From assembly GCA_964363685.1 (NCBI GenBank), contig CAYIJG010000017.1, positions 1 through 15,831 on the forward strand: a stretch of 15,831 nucleotides of DNA. The letters are read 5' to 3'. Position numbers and translations under genes: made by a program. Source of the stretch: XYD2-FULL-39-9 sp964363685 (GTDB lineage: Bacteria; Patescibacteriota; Patescibacteriia; Magasanikbacterales; GWA2-37-8). Within the stretch, counting starts at the first letter, position 1. The number at the start of each line of letters is the position of its first letter. Positions 1 to 6,447 of the stretch are shown one piece after another. The notes under the pieces are model-generated. The model saw only the letters and a program-made list of their open reading frames with translations, was not told the DNA's origin and ran no database searches.

Positions 1-84
1 TTTTTATTTTAGGATTGGGGATAACTAAAGATTATGTCCCCAAGGGATACCTGTTTATAACTTTAACTTGATGAATACAAATTG

Positions 85-156
85 TGTCCTCGCCAGGAGT
101 CGAACCTGGATTTCCGGCTTCGCAGGCTAGTGTCCTATCCATTGAACGACGAGGAC
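85..156 (-). tRNA. tRNA-Arg, anticodon GCG
   Basis: On the minus strand this folds as a 72-nt cloverleaf. It has a perfect 7-bp acceptor stem (GTCCTCG with CGAGGAC), a D-arm with GTTC/GGAC, the anticodon loop CTGCGAA, a T-arm CCAGG-TTCGACT-CCTGG and discriminator A. CCA is not encoded. The anticodon GCG reads CGC and CGU (Arg). The anticodon stem CTAGC/GCCGG carries one A-C mismatch. It starts 16 bases after the stop of the membrane-protein gene at 173-679 on the same strand, and no separate promoter is seen, so it is probably processed from that transcript. Bacteria usually decode CGU/CGC/CGA with an inosine-modified ACG anticodon, so GCG is notable. Confidence 0.95.
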
Positions 157-172
157 GTATTCTTTCCTATTC

Positions 173-679
173 TTAATGCAACTTTAACACCCTACCCAAC
201 CTGTCGCTCAACGGCTCTTCTTCTTGATCCAAGTCCTCTACAATAAACTGATTAAGAAAATCCCTAATCGGCCGAGGATCGTTGTCTAAAAGCGGAACTT
301 GTAAACGATGTTTGAGAATATTGTTTGTTGTAAAATAGAGATTTTTTACTCCGGGTGGATTATAGACTATCCAGTAGTTAACGACGTCTTTGAAAGGATA
401 GTATATATCACCTACAATGATGCCTGCCTCGGTAATTCCGAAGAAAACATCCATTGGCGCCTGAATATCTTGCAAGAACAAGATAATCCCAAATAGCACC
501 ACTATCAGGGTAAATAGATAATTACCAGAAATAAGGGAAAAAAGCAAGAGCCCGGCGCCAATCACCCCGGCAATGACATACCATCTGTGACTGCGGTCAT
601 GCTGCTCATACTCGGAAATATTCCAGGAAAAAACCAGCTCACCAGTGCTTGCATCTTCTCTGTTTAAGTTTACGGACAT
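173..679 (-). CDS. Small two-TM membrane protein of unknown function
   Basis: A 168-aa protein. A soluble N-terminus (about 1-32) is followed by two closely spaced hydrophobic helices at about 33-51 and 53-71. A C-terminal cytosolic domain of about 95 residues follows, predicted to be rich in beta strands (GIIVGDIYYPFKDVVNYWIV and onwards), and the tail is acidic (DLDQEEE). The layout of two TM helices and then a small beta domain resembles bacterial PH-like or DUF5673-type membrane proteins, but this is only a shape match and I assign no function. The ATG at 679 is preceded by an AT-rich leader holding heptamer repeats and no Shine-Dalgarno sequence. tRNA-Arg(GCG) lies just downstream and tRNA-Val just upstream on the same strand, so all three could share a transcript starting near 924. 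Confidence 0.85.
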   Translation of the reverse strand: MSVNLNREDASTGELVFSWNISEYEQHDRSHRWYVIAGVIGAGLLLFSLISGNYLFTLIVVLFGIILFLQDIQAPMDVFFGITEAGIIVGDIYYPFKDVVNYWIVYNPPGVKNLYFTTNNILKHRLQVPLLDNDPRPIRDFLNQFIVEDLDQEEEPLSDRLGRVLKLH

Positions 680-691
680 ACGATTTTAAAA

Positions 692-726
692 TACTAAGTA
701 CTAAATTATAAATACTAAAATTACTT
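692..726. repeat. Heptamer tandem repeat in a gene leader
   Basis: Five consecutive 7-base units: tactaag, tactaaa, ttataaa, tactaaa, attactt. Read in the direction of the downstream minus-strand gene they are TTTAGTA-like units ending 12 bases before its ATG (679). Compare the TTTAGRA array before der. Confidence 0.7.
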
Positions 727-804
727 TTATAATTTTCCACCAGGCCATGTGGGCTTAAGAGGGCTCGAACCTCTGACCTTACGGATGTGAACCGTACGCT
801 CTAA

Positions 805-866
805 TCCCGATTTTGCTTTGGCACAAAATCGAGGATCCTCGATTTCAACCGAAGTTGAAATCGGGA
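805..866. repeat. Palindromic repeat element, copy 1 (inside tRNA-Val D-loop)
   Basis: A 62-bp element with 9-bp terminal inverted repeats (tcccgattt/aaatcggga). It has two internal hairpins (cgatttt...aaaatcg and gatttcaac...gttgaaatc) around a central palindrome gaggatcctc. A second, slightly diverged copy lies at 9467-9527. It codes for nothing and behaves like a REP/MITE-type dispersed repeat. Confidence 0.85.
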
Positions 867-874
867 CCAGCTGA

Positions 875-894
875 CCTGCCTGCCGGTAGGCAGG
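875..894. repeat. Short GC-rich hairpin inserted in tRNA-Val D-stem
   Basis: A 20-bp inverted repeat with 7-bp arms cctgcct/aggcagg and loop gccggt. It lies exactly between the TAGC and TCAGCTGG parts of the tRNA-Val D-arm. The core gcaggcag is also found in the palindromic element at 15727-15783. Confidence 0.75.
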
Positions 895-921
895 GCTAGT
901 GGCCGCTTAAAGCGACCCTCC

Positions 922-950
922 TTGACACAAACTATACCATATTTTATAGT
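922..950 (+). promoter_or_regulatory. Promoter for the LCP-der cluster
   Basis: Consensus -35 TTGACA at 922-927, a 17-bp spacer and -10 TATAGT at 945-950. Predicted start of transcription is near 957, about 115 bases before the ATG at 1072. It overlaps the minus-strand promoter at 931-960; together they form a near-perfect palindrome. Confidence 0.75.
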
Positions 951-960
951 TTTGAGTCAA
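931..960 (-). promoter_or_regulatory. Promoter for the interrupted tRNA-Val
   Basis: On the minus strand: -35 TTGACT (960-955), an 18-bp spacer and extended -10 TGGTATAGT (-10 hexamer 936-931). Predicted start near 924, about 6 bases before the GGG that would be the tRNA 5' end. Its spacer TAAAATATGGTATAGT closely resembles the two promoters at 13970-14034. Confidence 0.7.
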
Positions 961-993
961 AGAAAAAACAAAAATATTTAGAAAAGCTTACGG

Positions 994-1022
994 TTGCCTT
1001 TACCTCTTCTCTGTGTTAAAAT
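994..1022 (+). promoter_or_regulatory. Possible second promoter for the LCP gene
   Basis: TTGCCT at 994-999, a 17-bp spacer and TAAAAT at 1017-1022. It would give a leader of about 43 bases before the ATG at 1072. It lies in the region that an upstream TTG start would treat as coding, which favours the ATG. Confidence 0.45.
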
Positions 1023-1071
1023 TAGTTATTCGCAAAAAATAAACTTGAATTTCAATTTATGTTCTATAATT

Positions 1072-2547
1072 ATGGATGATCAAAAAATAAATCTACTTGC
1101 ACCCCAAGATTTACCACTCGCTCCCCGGCCAAAAAACAAAGCTAAACGGCTGGGATTTTTGTTTATTGGCGTAGCTATTATCGCTATTTTACTTATCAGA
1201 AACCACAATATGGCCAAATGGCCAGCTGGCGCTTCTGATTATGACCCTATTACTCTCAAACCAAAAAGGATTGGCTTTTTGCAAAATGTCAGAAATTTTA
1301 TTTTCAAATCAGACAATGTTATGATTGGCCAGAAAGATGACCGAATAAATATCTTGCTGTTGGGCATTGGCGGACCGGGACATGATGGAGCCTACCTAAG
1401 CGATACTAATATTATCTTAAGCATCAAACCGAGCACAAAACGAGTCTCTATGATCTCTGTACCCAGAGATTTGTCTGTCAAAATTCCAAGCCATGGAATT
1501 AGAAAAATAAATAATGCCAATGCGTTTGGTGAAGCGGCTCAAGCGGGCAATGGTGGTGAATACGCTCGCAAAATTTTTGAGGAAACTTTTGGCATTGACA
1601 TCCCTTACTACGCCCGAGTTGATTTCACCGCTTTCAAAGAACTTGTAGATGTCATTGGCGGAATAAATATAAACGTGGAAAGGTCTTTTGTAGATAGCGC
1701 CTATCCTGGTGAAAATGATTCTTATCAAACAGTCATATTTGACGCTGGTCCCCAACATATGGACGGTGATCGGGCTCTTATTTTTAGTCGCTCCCGCCAC
1801 GGCTCAAACGGCGAGGGCTCAGATTTTGCTCGCGCTAAAAGACAACAAATAGTCTTGGCAGCTTTTAAGAAAAAACTGCTCTCCACTGAGACCTTTCTCA
1901 ACCCCATTACCTTACAAAAAATTGTTTCTTCTCTATCCCAGCATATAACTACCAATGTTGAGTTTGGCCAAATGATGTTTCTTGCCAGTTTAGCTAAAGA
2001 AATAAATACGGATGAAATCAAAACATTGGTTTTGGATGATTCGCCAAACGGTTTCCTACGATCAGCTATTGGTGATGCAGGAGCTTATCTGCTCCTGCCT
2101 AAAAGTGGGGATTTCTCAGAAGTACAAACAGCTATAAATAATATTTTTGAAGCAACCACTACTCCTACTGCCTACGTGCCAGATGAAAAAAAGACAGTAG
2201 CGCCAGCACCATCTATGGTCATTCCTAGCGCCAGAATAGATATCCAAAACGGTACTTGGCGAGCCGGACTAGCAGCTCTTAAGAAACAAGAGTTGGAAAA
2301 AGACGGGATTTTCATCTCCAATCTAGCCAATAGTGCCAAAAGGCCCATTGCTAACACTACTATATATATAGTGAATAAAAACACGCCTGATAAGCTAATA
2401 ACTACCCTCTCAGCCAAATTAGAGGCGCCCTTTACGACCAACTTGCCAGAATGGCTAAAAATAGCGTATACTGAGGCCAACAGTTCTACAGAAGCACGTC
2501 CGCCCGAACCGGACATTGTGATTATATTAGGAGAAGACGCGTTGTAA
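1072..2547 (+). CDS. LytR-CpsA-Psr (LCP) family protein with LytR_C domain
   Basis: A 491-aa membrane-anchored protein. LCP enzymes move a lipid-linked glycan onto peptidoglycan, so this one is expected to attach a cell-surface polymer outside the membrane. There is a short cytosolic N-terminus, one TM helix (about 27-43), a linker, and the LCP core at about 90-270. The core shows LSDTNI (Asp111), VPRDLSV (131-137), and SRSRHGSNGEGSDFARAKRQQ at about 229-249, the characteristic arginine/aspartate-rich pyrophosphate-binding region. A C-terminal LytR_C-like domain follows (about 385-490, IQNGTWRAGLAALKK ... IVIILGEDAL). The frame is open back to a TTG at 994, but the extra residues would push the TM helix inward and overlap a promoter-like site, so I take the ATG at 1072. 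It is the first gene of a cluster with der. Confidence 0.92.
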   Translation: MDDQKINLLAPQDLPLAPRPKNKAKRLGFLFIGVAIIAILLIRNHNMAKWPAGASDYDPITLKPKRIGFLQNVRNFIFKSDNVMIGQKDDRINILLLGIGGPGHDGAYLSDTNIILSIKPSTKRVSMISVPRDLSVKIPSHGIRKINNANAFGEAAQAGNGGEYARKIFEETFGIDIPYYARVDFTAFKELVDVIGGININVERSFVDSAYPGENDSYQTVIFDAGPQHMDGDRALIFSRSRHGSNGEGSDFARAKRQQIVLAAFKKKLLSTETFLNPITLQKIVSSLSQHITTNVEFGQMMFLASLAKEINTDEIKTLVLDDSPNGFLRSAIGDAGAYLLLPKSGDFSEVQTAINNIFEATTTPTAYVPDEKKTVAPAPSMVIPSARIDIQNGTWRAGLAALKKQELEKDGIFISNLANSAKRPIANTTIYIVNKNTPDKLITTLSAKLEAPFTTNLPEWLKIAYTEANSSTEARPPEPDIVIILGEDAL

Positions 2548-2582
2548 TTTAGAATTTAGGATTTAGAAATTAGGATTTAAAT
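2548..2582. repeat. Heptamer tandem repeat before der
   Basis: Five 7-base units (tttagaa, tttagga, tttagaa, attagga, tttaaat) fill almost the whole gap between the LCP stop (2547) and the der start (2586). Confidence 0.75.
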
Positions 2583-2585
2583 GAT

Positions 2586-4004
2586 ATGGCTACTCCCGCG
2601 AAAATTATTGACCAGGACCTGCCCACCGTTGCCCTGGTTGGCCGAGTTAACGTTGGAAAATCAACCTTATTTAACCGCATGCTCGAAGAAAATAAGGCGA
2701 TAGTTTCTGATATTGCTGGCTCTACCCGCACGAGAAATATCGGCCTGGTGACCTGGCGAGGTAAAAATTTTACTCTGGTAGACACTGGTGGAATTACGTT
2801 TTCTGAAGGCATTGAACTGGAAGATGAGATTATCAAACAAACCGAGTTGGCGATCAAAGAATCAGACTTGATTATTTTTGTGGTTGATGTCCAAACCGGC
2901 CTACTACCGCAAGAACGCGAACTATCAAAACGCTTAATCAAAGACAAAAACAAAATAATTTTTGTAGCCAACAAAGCCGATAGTGAAAAGTTGCGCATAA
3001 TGGTGCACGAAGGTGAATGGCTCAAGCTCGGCTTGGGTGAACCATTTCCAATCTCAGCGGCCAATGGTTCCAATGTTGGTGATTTATTAGACCAGGTTTA
3101 TAAACGACTGACTAAAACTGCCAAAAAACCGAAAAAAATAAAGGATACAAAACCTATCAAAGTGGCGCTAATCGGTAAACCAAACGTGGGCAAGTCGTCT
3201 CTGTTCAATGATCTGATCGGTAAAGAAGAAGTGATTGTCAGCAGCATCGCTCACACCACTCGCGAACCGCACGATACTTTGGTAGAGGTAGATGGCCAGC
3301 CGATAATTTTTGTCGATACGGCTGGTATCCGTCGCAAAGCCCGAGTAGATGGCGAACTAGAAAGAGCTGGGATTGGCAAAAGTCTCAACATGATTAAAAA
3401 ATCAGATATTGTTTTGTTAATTTTAGACGCCAGCGAACCTATCAGCACTCAGGACCAACAGCTAGCTGGACTGCTCCGAGAAAATACACGCAGTACAATT
3501 ATTGTTGTCAACAAATGGGACTTAATAGAAAACTACCAACAAGGTGGCGTTCCTTCTCGTGAAGGCGCTGGCACGGAAGAATTTAGAAATAAATTCAGAG
3601 ACAGAATTTATGCTGACTTCCCTCACCTTGATTTCGCGCCCGTTATTTTTACTAGCGCCAAAACCAAATACAAAATCCACCAGATTTTCCCACTCATCAT
3701 GCGCGCTTGGGAAGAACGACATACAATCGTACCTGAAGATGAACTAAAATCTTTCTTCAAAGAAGCGACCAAAGACCACAGACCATCCCGGGGAAAAGGC
3801 ACACGCCATCCGGAAATTTTATCCTTCCACCAATTACACAACAACCCGCCTCTATTTGAGATGATGATAAAATTCAAAACTTCTATTCACTTTTCGTACG
3901 TACACTATATCCAAAATCGTCTGCGTGCTCGCTTTGGTTTTTTTGCTTCGCCAATTGTGATAAAATTAACTAAGCTTCGAAGGAATGTGACAAATTTAAA
4001 ATAA
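2586..4004 (+). CDS. der: Ribosome-assembly GTPase Der (EngA)
   Basis: A 472-aa double GTPase that acts in maturation of the 50S ribosomal subunit. The first G domain has P-loop GRVNVGKS (19-26), DTGG (66-69), NKAD (129-132) and ISAA (157-160). The second has GKPNVGKS (187-194), DTAG (234-237), NKWD (309-312) and TSAK (347-350). The C-terminal KH-like domain spans about 372-472. Tandem GTPases followed by KH are diagnostic for Der, and the length is normal. An extra stretch GGVPSREGAGT (about 320-330) follows NKWD where family members are shorter; its DNA is imperfectly palindromic. The ATG lies 38 bases after the LCP stop, and the next gene starts 3 bases after this one. Confidence 0.98.
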   Translation: MATPAKIIDQDLPTVALVGRVNVGKSTLFNRMLEENKAIVSDIAGSTRTRNIGLVTWRGKNFTLVDTGGITFSEGIELEDEIIKQTELAIKESDLIIFVVDVQTGLLPQERELSKRLIKDKNKIIFVANKADSEKLRIMVHEGEWLKLGLGEPFPISAANGSNVGDLLDQVYKRLTKTAKKPKKIKDTKPIKVALIGKPNVGKSSLFNDLIGKEEVIVSSIAHTTREPHDTLVEVDGQPIIFVDTAGIRRKARVDGELERAGIGKSLNMIKKSDIVLLILDASEPISTQDQQLAGLLRENTRSTIIVVNKWDLIENYQQGGVPSREGAGTEEFRNKFRDRIYADFPHLDFAPVIFTSAKTKYKIHQIFPLIMRAWEERHTIVPEDELKSFFKEATKDHRPSRGKGTRHPEILSFHQLHNNPPLFEMMIKFKTSIHFSYVHYIQNRLRARFGFFASPIVIKLTKLRRNVTNLK

Positions 4005-4007
4005 TAT

Positions 4008-4325
4008 ATGAGGGATTCGTTTAATAAGTGGGGCGGATTAGAAAGAGAACAAGAAAAACAAAAAGGAGCCATCTATGACGACCTCTCTCAAAGTACTCAT
4101 TTAAAAATTTTTGCACTGCTTGAGCAAATAAATGCTCTTTCATACTTAGGCGCACAAATAATCACTGAACTTTCAAGAAGAAGAGATAATATTGTACGAA
4201 TACATTTTACAAATCATAATGAAAAAATAGTAGACAGATTGAAATCCTTAGATGATGAAATTATGATGTTAAGAGAGCTGGAAAGAGATACTGAAAATTT
4301 TAACCCAAATAAATACAGGGAATAA
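4008..4325 (+). CDS. Small helical protein of unknown function
   Basis: A 105-aa protein, charged and apparently all-helical, with no signal peptide or TM segment. I do not recognise a family. The second half (ELSRRRDNIV ... NEKIVDRLKSL) can be aligned with the next gene's product (ELSERRLSII ... SDKILTLKSI), suggesting an old tandem duplication. The ATG lies 3 bases after the der stop, and the next gene follows after 5 bases, so it is translated within the der-pth cluster. The DNA is more AT-rich than der. The conserved flanks make co-transcription with ribosome-related genes certain in layout, but no function follows from that. Confidence 0.75.
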   Translation: MRDSFNKWGGLEREQEKQKGAIYDDLSQSTHLKIFALLEQINALSYLGAQIITELSRRRDNIVRIHFTNHNEKIVDRLKSLDDEIMMLRELERDTENFNPNKYRE

Positions 4326-4330
4326 AAAGT

Positions 4331-4621
4331 ATGTCCGAAGGAAAAGAATACCAAGAAAAAATGTTTGAGGAACTTGACGCTGAATATTCAGTCTTAATGA
4401 GTTTTGCTGAAAGAGAAATTAACACCCTACGAACACAAGGTAACTGGCATAAAACATATCCAGAAAAAATTGAACTGCTAGATAAAAATATGAGAGAGCT
4501 TTCAGAAAGAAGACTATCCATAATTAACCTACCCAATTCAGATAAAATTCTGACACTCAAAAGCATTATCAATACTCTTCAAACATTGAAGCAGGCCATA
4601 GAAGCACTTAAAGAAAGTTAG
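4331..4621 (+). CDS. Small helical protein of unknown function, likely paralogue of its neighbour
   Basis: A 96-aa protein, lysine/glutamate-rich and predicted helical, with a possible short coiled coil near the end (TLKSIINTLQTLKQAIEALK). No known family is recognised. It shares the pattern ELSxRR, then I-V/I, then E/D-K-I and LKS with the preceding protein. A weak GGGA lies upstream of the ATG. pth begins 3 bases after its stop, so it is embedded in the same operon. Confidence 0.75.
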   Translation: MSEGKEYQEKMFEELDAEYSVLMSFAEREINTLRTQGNWHKTYPEKIELLDKNMRELSERRLSIINLPNSDKILTLKSIINTLQTLKQAIEALKES

Positions 4622-4624
4622 ATT

Positions 4625-5158
4625 ATGCACCTAATCATCGGCCTCGGCAACCCAGAAAAAGAATACGCAAACACTCGCCATAATGCCGGATTTTTAATTT
4701 TAGAAAAATTAGTTTCCCACTACAAACTCCCTGAATTTAGTTTCAACAAAAAAACAAACTCCTTTGTCTCCAAAGGAGAGGCTGATGGCAAACGCGCTGT
4801 CTTGGCCATGCCTCAGACTTATATGAACCACTCCGGCGTAGCTGTCCGAGCTCTACTTGATTTTTATAAACTTATAGTCAAAAATATTATTATTATCCAC
4901 GATGATAAAGATATTCCGCTTGGTGAAACCCGCATCCAAACCAACCGCGGTCCGGCCGGACACAATGGCATCAAATCTATTATTGAACACCTGGGCACAC
5001 AGGACTTCACTCGCATCCGTGTTGGTGTGGCTCCAACTGAAACAAACGGCATAAAAGATACAGCCAGTTTTGTGTTAGGAAAATTTACTGCTTCTGAAAA
5101 AAAGGTTTTGAATGGGGTGACTGATAATATAATTAAGGAAATTGAAACGTTGATTTAA
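4625..5158 (+). CDS. pth: Peptidyl-tRNA hydrolase
   Basis: A 177-aa enzyme that cuts the ester bond of peptidyl-tRNA released from stalled ribosomes, recycling tRNA. Family signatures are all present: IIGLGNPEKEYANTRHNAG (4-22) with catalytic His19, MPQTYMNHSG with Asn68, IHDDKD with Asp93, and GPAGHNG with Asn114. These match the catalytic and substrate-clamping residues of the E. coli enzyme at nearly the same numbering. The protein is slightly short at the C-terminus compared with the E. coli enzyme. It is the last gene of the LCP-der cluster; a palindromic repeat follows the stop. Confidence 0.97.
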   Translation: MHLIIGLGNPEKEYANTRHNAGFLILEKLVSHYKLPEFSFNKKTNSFVSKGEADGKRAVLAMPQTYMNHSGVAVRALLDFYKLIVKNIIIIHDDKDIPLGETRIQTNRGPAGHNGIKSIIEHLGTQDFTRIRVGVAPTETNGIKDTASFVLGKFTASEKKVLNGVTDNIIKEIETLI

Positions 5159-5168
5159 TTTTCACTAG

Positions 5169-5262
5169 CCTCCTCCCCCTATAAGGGGGAGGACAGAGGA
5201 GGGGGTTTAGGTTGCCCAATAGAAACCCCACCCTGTATCCCTCCCCTTATAGGGGAGGGACG
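5169..5262. repeat. MITE-like palindromic element between pth and dprA
   Basis: Two inverted arms of about 40 bp face each other. Each contains a GC-rich hairpin: tcctccccct/agggggagga (5171-5193) and tccctcccct/aggggaggga (5238-5260). The inner parts also match (gaggagggggttt against aaaccccaccctg). There is no reading frame. No T-run follows either hairpin, so a terminator role is not supported. Confidence 0.75.
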
Positions 5263-5309
5263 CCATACTAAATAACTACTCCTTACTTCACTAATACTTA
5301 CTCACTAAA

Positions 5310-6389
5310 ATGAAATACCACGCCGCCCTGGCGCACTTCCCCAAAATCACCTACAACCGCTATCAAAAACTAGCGGCTTATTTTTCTGACTTAAAAAATG
5401 TCTGGGAAGCGGAAATTAGCGACCTCATCCCCTCTGGCCTGGAAGAAAATATCGCTCAAGAATTCTTGGTTTGGCGGGAAGCCAACCCTATTGAAAAAAT
5501 CTTTGATAAACTAGAAAAAGAAAAAATAGGCACAATTTCCATAAACGAATCTGGCTACCCAAGACTACTCAAAGAAATTAACGACCCACCGCACACCTTA
5601 TTTATTCGCGGTAAATTACCAGCTGATGGTTTGCCAACTCTGGGTGTGGTCGGCACGCGCAAATTTACAACTTATGGCAAACGTGCCTGTGAAGATATTG
5701 TCGGTCCGCTCGCCAAACAAGGTTTTGTGATCATTAGCGGTCTAGCGCTTGGCATTGATGGGATTGCCCACCAAATTACTCTTGATAATGGCGGAACGAC
5801 CATCGCCGTGCTTGGCACTGGGATTAACAAAAGTAGTGTCTATCCATCTTTTCACCAACCTCTAGCAGAAAAAATTATCAACTCAGGCGGAGCTATTATT
5901 TCTGAATATCCGCCAGGCTTTGCTCCGACTCAGTATTCTTTCCCGGCTCGCAACCGCATTATTGCCGGCTTAAGCTTGGGCACACTGGTGATAGAAGCTC
6001 CAGCCACTTCCGGCGCGCTTATCACTGCCCGTTGCGCGCTGGATTACAACCGAGAAGTTTTTGCTATTCCCCATCCTATTCACTCGCTAACTGGTATCGG
6101 TCCAAACAACTTGATAAAAATGGGGGCAAAGCTTATTACCAATTCCCAAGATATTGCTGAGGCGTTTAATATTGAAGGGTTAGTAGAAACTATTCATAAC
6201 CGAGAAATCCTGCCTTCCAGCCCTACTGAAGCCAGAATTTTGGCCTGTCTTTCCAAAGAACCACAACATATAGATGTGATTATAAAAACAAGCGGTTTGG
6301 ATAGTTCTGCTATCAGCAGCGCTATGATACTCATGGAGATGAAAGGCATGATCCGCAACCTAGGTGGGATGAATTTTGTACTGAGATAA
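5310..6389 (+). CDS. dprA: DNA-processing protein DprA
   Basis: A 359-aa cytosolic protein that binds incoming single-stranded DNA and loads RecA during natural transformation. The N-terminal helical part (1-75) fits the HhH/SAM-like domain. A Rossmann-type DprA core (about 80-285) shows GVVGTRKFTTYGKRA, SGLALGIDGIAHQ, GGTTIAVLGTG, FPARNRIIAGLS and ATSGALITA, all diagnostic. The C-terminal 60 residues (SPTEARILACLSKEP ... GGMNFVLR) form the winged-helix DprA_WH domain. The start ATG is in an AT-rich leader with no Shine-Dalgarno. It stands alone between a palindromic repeat and a new promoter for the next gene. Confidence 0.97.
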   Translation: MKYHAALAHFPKITYNRYQKLAAYFSDLKNVWEAEISDLIPSGLEENIAQEFLVWREANPIEKIFDKLEKEKIGTISINESGYPRLLKEINDPPHTLFIRGKLPADGLPTLGVVGTRKFTTYGKRACEDIVGPLAKQGFVIISGLALGIDGIAHQITLDNGGTTIAVLGTGINKSSVYPSFHQPLAEKIINSGGAIISEYPPGFAPTQYSFPARNRIIAGLSLGTLVIEAPATSGALITARCALDYNREVFAIPHPIHSLTGIGPNNLIKMGAKLITNSQDIAEAFNIEGLVETIHNREILPSSPTEARILACLSKEPQHIDVIIKTSGLDSSAISSAMILMEMKGMIRNLGGMNFVLR

Positions 6390-6413
6390 ATTAATACACC
6401 ATAAGAATTCATC

Positions 6414-6442
6414 TAGAAAAATGATTGAAAAAATGTTAAAAT
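6414..6442 (+). promoter_or_regulatory. Extended -10 promoter for the HAD gene, predicted leaderless
   Basis: TAGAAA at 6414-6419, a 17-bp spacer and extended -10 TGTTAAAAT (hexamer 6437-6442). Only five bases separate the -10 from the ATG at 6448, so transcription should begin at or next to the start codon. Confidence 0.55.
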
Positions 6443-6447
6443 AAATT

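Larger units (their letters stand above)
750..918 (-). tRNA. tRNA-Val (CAC), interrupted by palindromic insertions; possibly a pseudogene
   Basis: The 3' part (804 down to 750, minus strand) is a clean tRNA. It contains the second D-strand GAGC, anticodon arm TACGG-TTCACAT-CCGTA (anticodon CAC, Val), variable loop AGGTC, T-arm AGAGG-TTCGAGC-CCTCT, acceptor strand TAAGCCC and discriminator A. The 5' D-arm TCAGCTGGT is present at 874-866, but it is separated from TTAGAGC by a 62-bp palindromic element (805-866). It is separated from TAGC (898-895) by a 20-bp hairpin (875-894). With both removed the D-arm reads TAGC-TCAGCTGGT-TTAGAGC, a normal form. Beyond TAGC, a normal gene would have GGGCTTA; instead there is GGG (918-916) followed by 17 bases that form another small hairpin. 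So the 5' acceptor strand is disrupted or lost. A promoter sits correctly upstream. Either the transcript is spliced or trimmed, or the gene is dead. Confidence 0.6.

Noticed and set aside
1..84. Terminator or small RNA downstream of tRNA-Arg(GCG)
   Set aside because: No stable stem followed by a T-run is seen on the minus strand; I find nothing supportable in these bases.
805..898. Group I intron in tRNA-Val
   Set aside because: The inserts are only 62 and 20 bp, sit in the D-arm and are simple palindromes; there is no intron core.
994..1071. N-terminal extension of the LCP protein from a TTG codon
   Set aside because: It overlaps a promoter-like site, adds residues unlike LCP proteins, and a good ATG lies at 1072 just before the expected short cytosolic segment and TM helix.
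5171..5260. CRISPR array or terminator
   Set aside because: There are only two hairpins in inverted orientation, with no regular repeat-spacer pattern and no T-run after the stems.
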